From: Asterias rubens
Taxonomy: Eukaryota > Echinodermata > Asteroidea > Forcipulatida > Asteriidae
Length of the DNA stretch: 64,000 nt
Direction: 5' to 3'
NCBI RefSeq assembly: GCF_902459465.1
Contig: NC_047064.1
Span: forward strand, 9,884,476-9,948,475
Part shown: positions 44,732-56,291 of the stretch, piece after piece
How the letters are laid out: every line of letters starts with the position of its first letter
Position numbering within the stretch: the stretch's first letter is position 1
Translations under genes and position numbers: made by a program
Notes under the pieces: generated by a model
Told to the model about the DNA's origin: nothing
The model's input: the letters and a program-made list of their open reading frames with translations, nothing else
The model's database searches: none

Positions 44732-47700
44732 ATGAACACACGTCAACTTCCGCTCGGTTCTTTCCTGTGTGCTGTGTTCATCCAACAAATTCTGCTTCTA
44801 ATGGTAGCGCCCTCAACGCTGACGACTGTTTCGGCGGCAACAACAAGCAGGAACGCCGACGACGATGGTTCGTTGTTGATTGGAGCGTTCAACATCCAAA
44901 TACTGGGGCAAGCCAAATTTAAGAAGGTGGAAGTTGTCGAAACACTGGTGAAGGTGAATTGGGGGGAAAAGTTTCCGTATGGCGCCACCACTTTTTAATT
45001 CGAAATGAAATAATATAGTATCTAATTTACCTCAATGAGATATTCCTTTTTGTAAAAATGAGTGAAAAAGTGGTGGCGCCATACGGAAAGTTATCCAATT
45101 GGGGAATTGGTCAACAACTTTTGACAAACTTTTACTATTTTGAATTGAATTGTGAATGGAGGGCAATATTTTGCTCCCCTGGAATAACATCCAATAGGTA
45201 ACGACGAACACAGTTGTTTCTAAACCGTTTTTCGAAACGAAACTCATCCACCCCAAACTTCTTTATGGCGCGACTAGTTATAGCAGACAAATATGAATAT
45301 CATAAAAATAATCTCCATTCTGTGACTGATAAGAGAATGATTTTCCCCTGAAGATTCTGAGGCGATATGATTTGGTGCTGATCCAGGAGATACGTGACAG
45401 TGCACAGACGGTTATTGGACAAATTCTGGATGCCGTCAATTCGTAAGTAACTTGATTTGTTGTAACTTAACACCACGGGGAAATTTCTTTTTAAATAAAT
45501 AGTAAACTTGCGGGTACAACCATGTATATTAAATCTCTTTTGAAGGAGTGTTTGCACTAAAAAGAACCGGTTTGGTCTGGACTTTCCGAACAGAATACTC
45601 TGCTCGTTTTCAGGAGGGAAAAGGGTGCGATTAGGAGCTAAATCCATGTTCATATAATTTCAGGTTATTAAAATTAAAAAATTGCATTTGTATTTGCAGG
45701 GGTCTAAGTGACAAGTACGAAATGGTGGTGAGTGAAAGACTTGGACGTACCAACAGCAAGGAGCAGTATGCGTATTTCTACAAGTAAGACATTATAATAA
45801 TAAAACCCACCCATTAAAGCCATTATACACTTTCGGTACAGACAAAAATTAAAAGTTCACAGATTTACAAATAATTTACAGGGTTTACAGAAGGTAATGG
45901 TGAAAGACTTATCTTGAAATATTATTCCATGAAATGCTTTATTTGTTTAGAAAACATTATAAACAACATACATTCTCGACAGCGAGAAATACGAATTTAT
46001 TTTAAACACATGTCATGACACGGCGAAACGTGCGGATACAAGGGTGGGTTTTCCCGGCATTTTCTCCCGACTCCGATGACCGATTGAGCCTCAATTTTTA
46101 CAGGTTTGTTATTTTATATATAAGTTGTGGTGCACAAGGTGGGGGCCTTGGACAACTCTGTTTACCGAAAGTGTCCAATGGCTGAAATGTACAGGCATAG
46201 TCGTTTTGGGGAAACTATTTATTATCACGTGATGTCATTGTAAACCACGCCTATTTCTCAGATGATTAGTAACAGCAAGAAGTTGAGGGGGGGGGGTAAG
46301 GACAACATTATTTTACAAGTACAGTACAGGATACGGTGACGTTTGAATGTTTGACAACGTTTAATCTGGAAAAGGGTAGCGTGTATCAAGGAATCCAAAA
46401 CAATGGCGGTACTAATGAACAAAACCCATAGATGAATACCAACTATAGACGTCTTCATCTTGGTGTTGTTCCTCGTATCGAATAACAAAAATAAATGCTA
46501 ATCATCAATTTACAAATAGGAACCAGACTATTTTGTTCTTCTAGCCTCGCTTTGCCAACATTGATATCAATGGGAGAAATTCAAGATGGCTGCACCATGA
46601 TAAAGGTCTATAGCAGTAGATTATTTATGGTACAGTTTATGTAGCAACTGTACAGGGAAACGTTCAGTGAGTCTTAAAGGCAGTGGGTGGCACGGTTGGC
46701 TTGTGCGTAAAGCGCTCGCCTCTCACCAAGGTGACTCCCGGTTCGATTCCCGGTCGGGGCCATATGTGAGTTGAGTTGTGCGTTGGTTCTCTGCTGTGCC
46801 ACGAGGGTTTTCCAGACAATCCGGTTTTCCTCCCTTAGGAAAAAATCAAACACTTTCGATCTTGGCTGTGCTCGTGGTCATAATGGGTTGATGTGGCTGG
46901 CAGCTGAATGCGCCCTTGCATGCCTGCTTCTCGAACCCGTTGTAGCCGCGTCCTTCGCAATTCAGCTCTTAGCTGCGAGTAAGGACGATTAGCCCCCAAA
47001 TTATTATCACTATTGGTAATATTACTCAAAATAATTATCAGCATAAAACCTTACTTGGAAACGAGTAATGGGGAGAGGTTGATAGTATAAAACATTGTGA
47101 GAAACGGCTCCCTCTGAAGTAACGTAGTTTTCGAGAATGAAGTAATTTTCCACCAATTTGATTTCGAGACCTCAGAGTTTGAGGTCTCGAAATCAAGCAT
47201 TATTATGAAAGCACACAACATCGTGTGCCGAGGGTGTTTCTTCTTTCATTATTATCTCGCAACTTCGACGACCAATTTGAGCTCAAATTTTCACAGGATT
47301 GTTATTTTATGCATCTCGACATATTATGTCGAGATACACCAAGTGAGAATACTGGTCTTTGACAATTACCAATAGTGTCCATTGTCTTTAAACCTTTTTT
47401 CTCAGAAATAATGCTTTCTATTGTTACTTTATTTTTCAGATCAAGTTAGTTTGGGAAAGGGTATTAAATGTCTAAGGGAATTATAATAAAGTACGGCAGT
47501 ACTCATGAAAAAAACATGGTTGAGTAATAAAGACCTATATGTATTTTGGGTTCAGTTTCTGATTGGTTTATCTATAGCAGCTGTATTATTGAAAAACATT
47601 AAGTCTTAAACCATCTTTTTCATTTTTATTTTCAGACCAAGTAAATTGACTCTGATTACAAGTTACGTGTACAATGATGAGAGGGGCGATGTGTTTGAGC

Positions 47701-50700
47701 GGGAACCATTTATCGCATATTTCGAGTCTCCAACAACAGGTAAAGTCATTGGTACACACTGACCGATCCAAAAATATGTCAGACTGAAAATGCTGTCAAT
47801 CAAAATTGCATTCAACATGCTTAGTTATTTTCTGTACTTTAAGACAATGACACCTTTGTTAAAGGCAGTGGACACTATTGGTAATTACTCAAAATAATTA
47901 TTAGAATCAAACCTTTCTTGATGACGAGTAATAGGGAGAGGTTGTGAGAAACGGCACCATCTGAAGTGCCATAGTTTTCGAGAAAGAAGTAATTTTCCAC
48001 GAATTTGATATCGAGACCTCAGATTCAGAACTTGAGCTCTCGAAATCAACCATCTAAACGCACATACCTTCGCAAGTTTGATGACCGATTGAGCTCAAAT
48101 TTTCACATTTTCGTTATTTTATGCATAAGTTGAGATACACCAACTGTGAAGGCTATAGTCTCTGACAATTACCAATAGTGTCCACTGCCTTTAACTGTCA
48201 AAGACCGTCTTCTCACTTGGTGTATTTCAAAATAATAAAACGCACAAAATAACAAACCTGTGAAAACTTGAACTCCATTGGTCGTTACGTAACTTCAGAG
48301 GGAGCCGTTTCTCATTGTTTTATAATTATCAAAAGCTCTCCATTGCTTGTTAACAAGTGATTTTGTTTATAACAATCGTTTGAGTAATAACCAATAGTGT
48401 CCACTGCCTTTGGGCAGCTCTGTGAATTTTGGCCCCAGGTTGTTAATGAAGCAATACCCAAATGTTCTTTAATCATATTTTTGTATCCCATTATTTTTGT
48501 CAGCTGTGGACAGATTTGCGATGTTTGGTATTCATATCAAGCCAGCCGAAGCTGTCGAAGAAATCAACCGACTGGTTGAAGTTTACGATGACTTCGTAAA
48601 CAGATATAGACAGAAGGTAATTAGACCTTTATCACGGTGCAGCCATCTTGAATTTCTCCCATTGATAATCATTGCTACCAAACCGAGGTTATGGAAGAAC
48701 TAACTAGTCTGGTTCCTAATTGCAAAATGATTGTAGCATTCGTTGTTGTTTTTCGATACAAGGATCATGACCAAGATGGTGGCAGCATGATACAGTTCAT
48801 ACACGGGGAGTAGTTGGGGGGGGGGGGGGACATGTGTTGGCTTTATATTATATGTACGTCGGATTTAACTGCAAATCTCAAGAACCATGCAGGCCATGTG
48901 AAATGATGCGAGGTCAGAGGTGATTATGTCCGTGAGCTCAACAGCATATATCTGGCATACTCCAGGAGCTCGTAGTGTGACGTCAGATGTTCAGACTACT
49001 AAAAATGTCCCAACTGACAGCCGGTGATGAACGGACTTCAGAGGAACTATAGTGTCGTTTGATGGTGGCGATGTTGGGGAGGGGCCATGGCGCTAGGGGG
49101 CCTAAGACCTTGCATCTCGTGATTTCTCTTGATTTGTCTTCCCTGGCTAATGTTTTAATGACAAACATGATTCAATATATGGTTTACAACTTGGATTTTA
49201 ACAATTTAAGGAGATTTATTTGGGGGGAAGTTTTTATAACTTTGTTTTCTGTCTTTTAAGAACGTCATCATCGGTGGCGATTTTAATGCAGATTGCGGCT
49301 ACGTGTCAAAGGGCATCCTAAACGACGGCTTAATACTGCGTACAGACACTCGATTCAACTGGATTATTCCCGATGACTTAGATACCACAGTGGCAGCTTC
49401 AGACTGTTCATACGACCGGTAAGCTAATGGACTCTTGCAAAGTGCTCAAAATTGGAATTAGAGTATATGCTTGGAGACTGGGTTTTTATCAAGACGACTC
49501 GAGTGTCAGTGGTAATAAAAAGTAAGTACTTGAGTTCCAATGAAACGTTTCTCGAATAGTATTCGAATAGTACTCGAGTATGAATACCAATCAAAACGGT
49601 ACTTAAGTAGTACTCGGGTACAAGTACCAACGAAACAGCAAGTAGTACTCATGAGTACCATGTACGAGTACTACGCAGGCAATGTTCGTCAAGTATAACT
49701 AAAACTGCACTGCAGGAAATATCCGTACAATTTACGGCACTTATACATACCTCTGGCAGAGTGGTAGCTAGGGTGCCAGATAAAGTGCCGTAAGTTACAC
49801 GGTGGAAGTGTTGTAAACTACCCCTTCAAGGCACTTTACCTGGCACCCTTGCTGCCAGGTAAAGTGCCGTAAATTTTACGGATATTTTTTACAGTGTGGT
49901 ACGATGTTTGTTAAAACTTAAGATTGAAAACGTTTTTTCGATAATCATTCGTATTTGCTCATTATGGAATCCAAACAATGGTAATTTTAATATAGACCTA
50001 CCTTGAAGTATTATAATAATCAACCGAATTCATAAAAGGAAACAATGAATGCAACCCATTTTGACGGATTTTGCTCCGATCCCCTTTTAGATTTGTAATT
50101 GCTGGAGACGAACTCAACGACAACATTGTACCGGGACGAACGGGTGCTTTTTACTTTGATGAGCAATATGGTTTGGATTCAGGCGAGGTATGTACCCATC
50201 AGACACAAGTCATTTCCCCATTTGTAAAGCTTGCAAAGAAAACACAAAAAGTTCAATGAATTATGTCCATAGTGTTTGGTGTTTTATAATGTCGCATATG
50301 GCCCTACTTTGTTTACTTTCTGCTTAGATGTTTTTTTTCAAGTACGATGCCATTGTGGTTGAATATTATGTAGTTTTCTGATTACAATTTCTGTAATTAA
50401 TATTATGTATTTCCAGTAGTTTATTTATGATTGTGCTTTATTAATTTTGTTTGTATTGCATGTATTCAAAATGAATTTCCTCCATGGCACTAGTACTAGC
50501 AAACGCACTCGCCGTTACAAATGTGGTCCTGAGAATGGTACAGGTTGGGGAATGCAGAGCATCACAAACCGATAGTTTTATGGCAATGGCACAACACGGG
50601 ATTGGGACTTGAGTCAAGTCTAGATATAGACTTGTCCATTGTTGATAAACACACCGCGGTGGTTTGTATTGACGGCCGATTGATAGTAAAATCTGTTATC

Positions 50701-53181
50701 GTAGTAACATAAAGTTTTAACCAGATTCAACATTTTCTGCGGGCTCTCAATAATTAAAAGAAATATATACCATGATTGGCTGCTTTGCTTTGAAACAAAT
50801 TTAACACTACTGTATTGAATATCTGTTACTTCGGTATAAATTATAGTGATCTGGTTTTTGTTTTGGCATTTAAACTCGAGCTGTGACGTTGAAAAAGAAA
50901 AGGTTTAGTTTTGTAAATAATGGTGCCAAAGTTAACGATATCGGGTTTATTTATTGACCAATCTTACAATTTAGTTTTAAATTTTATGTAGCAATTTGTT
51001 AAGATTTTTGAAAAAGTTGCACGCTTATAGTTGATTGTTTATTGCATGGAAAAAATCCGCCAATGATAAACGGTAGTTGAATAAATACAAACAAATGAAC
51101 TTGTAATACTTAACAAAAATATTCGTATAATTTACGGCATTTTACCTGGCAGCTAGAGTGCCGGGTAAGGTGCCGTAAATTCCACTGTGAAACTACCCCT
51201 TCATGGCACGTTTTACAAAACACCCACCAACAATTTTCGGCACTTTACCTGGCACCCTAAAGCTGCCAGGTAAAGTGCCGTAAATGTTACGGATATTTTT
51301 GACAGTGTGTGCACAATGCGAGAATATGACTGTAGTAGGCCTACATTTGTTATCCTAAGGAAAGACGTCGATTTGATAATAGCGTTGTACCATTACCGAG
51401 GATTAACAGTAACTAAACTATTTTCTGTGTTTTGTTTTGCTCGTTTTCAGACCCGACTCGTGAGTGACCACTACCCTATCGAGATGGTTATTCAAGGAAA
51501 TCTGACGTACGTATGACAACATTAATATTAACGAGGTTTAGCTTCACGTTACGCGAGTAAACGCGTGAACATCGGAAAATTATGTTGTTTCTTGGTGACG
51601 TCACCACGTGGGGCTTGTTTCAAGCTCACCTGCACGCGCGTAACCGACGTACGTACGAGATGGTAGCATTTACGTCGTATTCTAAAAAACATGTTGAGGT
51701 GTGGTTTAAAATGCCACTTTCATCTTACGTGTTTATTATTAATAATGTTTAACAGATTTTTACTCATTCATATATATTTCGTATTATATTGCATTTGTTT
51801 ATTGCTGTATTACTTTGTTAAATACTTTGTGAATGAACATTGTTTGTGTGTGTTTTGGACGCATTTTGAATAATTATTTTGATTTCATATTGCATATAAA
51901 GGCATATTTTTGTGTAGCCGGAGGTATTTGAATTGAAGGCATTCGGGCCAGGCAGTTCTGTGAAGATTAACTTGTTTACATCCTTGCATTTGTTTATTGC
52001 TTTAATACTTTGTGAGTGTTCAATGTTTGTATATGTATTTTTTGATGCATTATGAATAACAATACTGATTTTGAGACCGACTTATTGACCTGGAACATAC
52101 AGTTACAGTAACACGTTGCCTTGGATCGGACGAGTTGGTCAACAAACGGTTTCAAACGCTTTTCAAAGAACAACTCGTCCGATGTAACACAATGCAATGT
52201 AAAGTTTCCTCCATAGCTGCTGACTCGAATGTCATGTGTCGAAGGTGTGTCGTTCAAGCCGATATATTTACTGTAGGCCTACATAACCAATTAACCATAA
52301 TACAAACACCTAGGAATGTTTGTCTGGCTGAGTATAGAAATAATCATTTATCTTGTCTGAGTTGAGCGTACAGTGTAGTTACTGGTAGTTATATTTGTTT
52401 CTTTTATTCTTGTAAAGTAAATAGAGCTATAATGGATATAAGGATTGTGTGCGTAGGTTGATATGCACCTGAAGATGAAACACGCATCTAAATTTTTGCC
52501 AAATAATATATCTTTCTTTATAATTGTCTAAACTAATTGTTTATAAGGCATTGGACATCTTTGGTAGTTACTCAAAATGTATATTGGCTGAACGAGCAAA
52601 GGAGAGCTGTTGTAAAACATTGTGAGAAGCGACTCCCTCTGAAGTAACGTAGATTTTTAGAAAGGGATAATGTCTCTCTTAAATATTTTAATCTGAAAAA
52701 CACTTTAATAGGCCTGAAGCTCATTTTCAGGCATATGAAAGCACGCACAGTAGTATTGTGCAACAAGTGTGCACGTGTTGTAACTTGTAACTCCAAAGAC
52801 TAATATTGAGCAAAACATTTGACATATTTAACTGTTACTTTATTTTTTATATTGTGATTAGGCTGGTTGGGATACACCAAGTGAGAATACCGGTCGTTAA
52901 CAATATTATTACCAGTCGTGTCCAGCCAATTCATCTGCTAACAAGGCAATTTTTCATCTTTTCTCAGACCTGTGTCGCCATTATCGCACACCACCTCTGG
53001 CACCGTAAGTTGTTCCGGCAGTTTCCGTGCCGTGGTGTGGCTGTGCCTCCTGGTCGTCGCGGAGGAGACCGACCCGTCGGTGTGCATCGGCCGTCTGGTC
53101 GAATCGCTCACAGGCGAGGGTTCCGGCGTGACGGACCGCTGCACCGAGGACTGGATCAAACGTTATCTGGAGTTGTCCTAA
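44732..53181 (+). CDS. Secreted DNase I-like nuclease with C-terminal extension (378 aa)
   Basis: Endonuclease of the DNase I family. Coding exons: 44732-44953, 45354-45442, 45700-45783, 47636-47739, 48504-48616, 49261-49418, 50091-50187, 51451-51506, 52968-53181. Residues 1-35 form a hydrophobic signal peptide, and the start is the ATG at 44732 rather than an upstream TTG. Residues conserved with DNase I: Asn54 (AFNIQILG), Glu86 (LIQEIRD), Glu116 (SERLGR), His177 (FGIHIKP), Asp211 and Asn213 (GGDFNADCGYV), Asp256 (CSYDR), His296 (SDHYPIE). The structural disulfide pair is present (Cys216, Cys253); the small non-essential CxxC loop is absent. The protein should therefore be active and exported. 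Oddities are an 8-bp-TSD MITE just after the first donor and a GC-rich last exon adding about 70 residues with four Cys. Without the last splice the frame ends at 51516 (310 aa, a normal DNase length). Orthology within DNASE1/DNASE1L is not resolved. Confidence 0.85.
44965..45096. mobile_element. 132-bp MITE 'tccgtatggcgccaccactt', copy 2, with 8-bp target duplication
   Basis: Inverted ends as in 37552-37683. It is flanked by aattgggg on both sides (44957-44964 and 45097-45104). An 8-bp target duplication is typical of hAT-type elements. It lies 11 bp inside intron 1 of the DNase gene and leaves the donor gtgaat intact. Confidence 0.85.
45813..46184. mobile_element. MITE-like element 'aaagccattggacacttccg', copy 3 (inverted)
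   Basis: Runs from 'taaagccattatacactttc' to 'gaaagtgtccaatggct', with the internal blocks of the family in reverse orientation. In intron 3 of the DNase gene. Confidence 0.75.
46683..47005 (+). mobile_element. tRNA-derived SINE (family 1), copy 2
   Basis: tRNA-like head with B-box GGTTCGATTCC (46740-46750), then the same body as 22128-22460 ('gttgtgcgttggttctctgc', 'cacgagggttttcca', 'agctcttagctgcga'). In intron 3 of the DNase gene, directly followed by a MITE. Confidence 0.85.
47007..47391. mobile_element. MITE 'cagtggacactattggtaat', copy 3
   Basis: Lacks the outer few bases on the left (starts 'cactattggtaatattactc'), probably trimmed where it meets the SINE. Central hairpin 'tttcgagacctcagagtttg' is shortened. 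In intron 3 of the DNase gene. Confidence 0.8.
47859..48411. mobile_element. MITE 'cagtggacactattggtaat', copy 4, plus a truncated second copy
   Basis: 47859-48193 is a full-ended copy. 48195-48411 is an internally deleted copy in inverted order ('ctgtcaaagaccgtcttctc' to 'caatagtgtccactgccttt'), so two family members abut. In intron 4 of the DNase gene. Confidence 0.75.
49497..49680 (+). repeat. GAGTACT/TACTCGAGTA-rich tract
   Basis: Repeated 'tagtactcgagta', 'aagtagtactcgggtac' and 'catgagtaccatgtacgagt' words with no fixed period. In intron 6 of the DNase gene. Confidence 0.5.
49708..49899. mobile_element. MITE 'ggcactttacctggcagcta', copy 2
   Basis: Left end 'atatccgtacaatttacggc', right end 'gtgccgtaaattttacggat' followed by 'attttttacagtg'. 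Middle has 'tagctagggtgcca' against 'tggcacccttgctgcc'. In intron 6 of the DNase gene. Confidence 0.8.
51107..51309. mobile_element. MITE 'ggcactttacctggcagcta', copy 3
   Basis: From about 'ctcgtataatttacggc'-like left end to 'gtgccgtaaatgttacggat' and 'atttttgacagtg'. In intron 7 of the DNase gene. Confidence 0.75.
52107..52197. mobile_element. Foldback element 'aaaggaacacgttgccttgg', internally deleted copy
   Basis: Only the outer arms remain: 'aacacgttgccttggatcgg' followed after 25 bp by 'aacaactcgtccgatgtaac'. In the last intron of the DNase gene. Confidence 0.7.
52548..52925. mobile_element. Diverged 'cactattggtaatt' family copy
   Basis: Begins 'aaggcattggacatctttgg' and has 'gagaagcgactccctctgaa' and 'gatacaccaagtgagaatac'. 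It ends 'taccagtcgtgtccagc', 43 bp before the acceptor of the last DNase exon. Confidence 0.6.
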
Positions 53182-54049
53182 ACTGAACAAGGAGAGGCGG
53201 GGTTGGTGTTGGGGTTGGGGTCAGTTCGGTTGCTCACGGGTGGACCAGGTCTGATGGTGACGGAGGGTAGTTGATATATTTAGGGGTTCACTGGTCCATA
53301 TAGACTTGATGACAATTTAGCGCTGCTCCAAACACACATTTTGCCGTTCATATACTAATAATATCGAGGTCTTATATAGCGCACGTATCTACCAAACAAG
53401 AAAGATAGGTTATTGCATTGCAGTGACGAATTCTGAGACCCAATTATTCAGCACCCAAGGTGCTACGGCGCATACAGCAGCCATCGTATGATAATGATGA
53501 AGGTTATTTCACAAGGAGGGCGCTGTTTCATGCAACAATGAATCGGCTATCGGATAGATTAAAAGCCATGATCAAAGATTTTGAACCAAGTCTGAGGGCT
53601 CTATTATTCAAATTGGGGAAATCGTACACCCAAACCCCCTCCCCCGCCGGGAAAACCGCCCAAAATAACATGCACACAAAATACCCATTCTACAAAACAT
53701 TGATATTTCAGTGCGCTAATGTGGTGTTGCTGTCGCTTTAAAATTTATAATTTTTTAAGGACATCTTGTATATTAAATGTCTAAAACATGAGTTTAAATT
53801 TGCGGACTCATTGTTGTTTTACAGTTGTTTTGAGTACAACTTCAAATTTATGGTGGTGGTTTTGTTGTTGACAACATCTAATTGTATAATTGATCAACAT
53901 TACAACATAATTAAACAGTCTAAAGCAACGTTATTTAGTTATTTGATTATTTATTTTCATTTGGAAACTAAAATATGTAGTGGTACATACAGTACCAGCA
54001 AGTGATGAGCGAGTGGACTTTTACAGATACATGATGTAGATACCAGCTT

Positions 54050-54340
54050 TGTCTGGTGTGCCATGATGCGGTAATGTTTCGCTGGGATGTGTTTTGAAAA
54101 AACGCTGCGAAGTTTCGCAGCGAAGTGTACTAAGCGCCCTATAATTATAACTATAGGACTCCCATTTAAACATGTTGGAGTGTTACAGTAAATACATGGC
54201 AAAATAAACTGTGACATATGTATTGTGTTCCACAGCAAGCGAAGTTTCGACGCGGTGAAGTGTACCAGGCGCCCTATCATTATTACTATAGGACTGTCAT
54301 TTAAAACGAAATGAGTGACACAATAAATGGGGAAATTAAG
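54050..54340 (+). repeat. Two tandem ~130-bp units
   Basis: Words 'gcgaagt', 'gtgtac.a.gcgccctat', 'attatnactataggact' and 'catttaaa' occur in the same order at 54110-54170 and 54240-54305. Diverged tandem duplication without coding signal. Confidence 0.6.
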
Positions 54341-54368
54341 TAATGACACATGCCTCTTTCATAACAGT

Positions 54369-54490
54369 AGGGGACTTTTGGAACGCTTGGTGGCAGCAGA
54401 CTTATCAGGTAAACTCAATTGTTCTCGGAACTCAGAACTAGGTAAACAATGGTATTAGTCTGCTGCCACCTCGCGTTCCAAAGTCTCCTA
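54369..54490. mobile_element. Inverted-repeat element 'gaacgctaggtggcagcaga', copy 2
   Basis: 122 bp. Left end agggg acttttggaacgct then ggtggcagcagac; right end gtctgctgccacctcgcgtt then ccaaagtctccta. The centre differs from copy 1 in length but keeps 'aacaatgg'. Confidence 0.8.
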
Positions 54491-54613
54491 TTCATAATGG
54501 AAACGAGAAGGAATTCAAAAGTTTTTTTTTTAACTAATGGAATGCCCAAATGGGTCGTAACAGTACTTTGTGTGTACCGTCGTGTAACGAAGGACAGGAA
54601 AGTTTTCATTTTG

Positions 54614-55000
54614 TTAAAGACAGTGGACACTATTGGTAATTGTCAAAGACCAGTCTTCTCACTTGGTGTATCTTGACATATGCATAAAATAACAAACCTG
54701 TGAAAATTTGAGCTCGATCGGTTGTCGGAGTTGCGAGATAACTATGAAGGAAAAAACACCCCTGTCACACGAAGTTGTGTGCTTTCAGATGCTTGATTTC
54801 GAGACCTCAAGTTCTAAACTTGAGGTCTCGAAATTAAATTTGTGGAAAATTACTTCTTTCTCGAAAACTACTCCACATCAGAGGGAGCCGTTTCTCACAA
54901 TGTTTTATACTACCAACCTCTCCCCATTACTTGATACCAAGTAAGGTTTTTTGCTAATAATTATTTTGAGTAATTACCAGTAGTGTCCACTGCCATTAAT
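54614..55000. mobile_element. MITE 'cagtggacactattggtaat', copy 5
   Basis: Near full-length: 'aaagacagtggacactattg' to 'attaccagtagtgtccactg', with central hairpin 'tttcgagacctcaagttcta' / 'cttgaggtctcgaaatta'. Confidence 0.85.
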
Positions 55001-55289
55001 GACAGAAAACATTTGAAGAGTTCGCTGCCATGACTGTTGCACACGCGTCTCCAATGGCAATAGCCAATGGTAGAATGCTCATCTTTAAACTGCAATACAA
55101 TCATAATACATCAATAAGTTATAACTAATATATACACAGCCTTTTTAAGACGCCTAATACGGTTATGCAAGTACACATTCAGTATTTTACTGCAAGTATA
55201 TGTGGGACTACATTTAAATTATGAGACCAGCTCCTTCTTTAGCAACATGTAATGATTTTGAACAGCGCAATATGCAGCCAATCAAACCA

Positions 55290-55515
55290 GGAACACCGGT
55301 GCGAACCCCTTCGCTTTTCGATAGGTGCACTGGGTTATTTAACGTGCGTTACACAACAGACGGGGACAACGGGTTTACGTACCTTCCGAATGACAAAGCA
55401 TCATGGTTAAGTGTCTTGCTTAACGGGCGTTTCGACTGAGATTTGAACCCACACTCTGCTGTTCAAAAACACTAGAGCTTGAGTCCGGTGCTCTTAACCA
55501 ATAGACCACAATTTT
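55290..55515 (-). mobile_element. tRNA-derived SINE (family 3), minus strand
   Basis: Minus-strand head 'gtggtctattggttaagagc' (A-box-like) and 'gtgggttcaaatctc' (B-box-like, plus 55438-55450), then a body with 'acgcacgttaaataacccag'. A fragment of the body ('gtgcactgggtgactgggtt') is at 35420-35465, next to RPL23 exon 3. Not a functional tRNA. Confidence 0.65.
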
Positions 55516-55779
55516 CACTTGTAAATGTACTTTTTGGCTTGCTTGGCTGCCAGTGCAGTGAATAAATAAACCAGAATATAAATGCGGAAATTAATCCCAA
55601 TTCAAGGTATAAATAGACGACAAATCTATCTCGTTAATAAACATTGACACATAATGTCTGAAAAATAATGTGGATGTACAACTGTGATTCCAGTTAAGTA
55701 AATTACAAATAAAAAGTTTGTCTTCTTTTTATGACTTCGTTTTTCTGTGGTTTTGTTCTTTATATGGAAGGAGTTTTAG

Positions 55780-56110
55780 ACTCCTTAGGCATTAAAAATA
55801 AATTTTGAAAAACCGTGACCCCAACTTGACCTCTAGTCGTGGGACCATATCTTAAAAACTATACAACCGATTTTCAAACATTTTCAGGTAGAGACTCCTT
55901 AGGCATTAAAAATAAACCTTGAAAACCGTGACCCCAAGTTGACCTCTTCTTCCGGGTTAACCGGAAGTGGGACCATTTCTCAAGGACTACACAACCGATT
56001 TTCAAACTTTTTTCAGTTATAGACTACTTATAGGCATTCAGTATTGAACTTGGGTTAAATTTATTCAACACTGTGACCATAATGCCATGTTGACCTTTAC
56101 TTTTTGTGTT
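55780..56110 (+). repeat. GGAAGT-dyad repeat units, third location
   Basis: Three ~120-140 bp units beginning 'agactccttaggcattaaaa' and containing 'accccaagttgacctcttct' and 'cgggttaaccggaagtggga'. Same units as 2100-2575 and 23145-23345. Confidence 0.75.
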
Positions 56111-56291
56111 CAAGCTCCTTTTGATTTAGTACCAGATACAAGACCACGTAATCACATGTCATAAAGTTGTAATGTGTGTGTTTTATTGTAGCATATAAAA
56201 CTTTCATTAACAAAACATTCGGGAACAGCTGTGTGATTGTTTACAATCACTATCTCTAGTTATTATTATTGTTATCGTTCTAAATTCTTAC

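Larger units (their letters stand above)
53182..56291. other. Region between the DNase gene and the last identified CAP exon (convergent genes)
   Basis: Should contain the 3' UTR of the DNase gene and the missing 3' exon of the CAP gene, but neither is recognisable. ORFs at 53460-53741, 53766-54005 and 53957-54349 resemble no family. It holds the repeats listed separately at 54050-54340, 54369-54490, 54614-55000, 55290-55515 and 55780-56110. Confidence 0.45.

Noticed and set aside
53957-54349. 130-aa minus-strand ORF
   Set aside because: It spans a diverged tandem duplication, shows no splice or start context and no recognisable domain.
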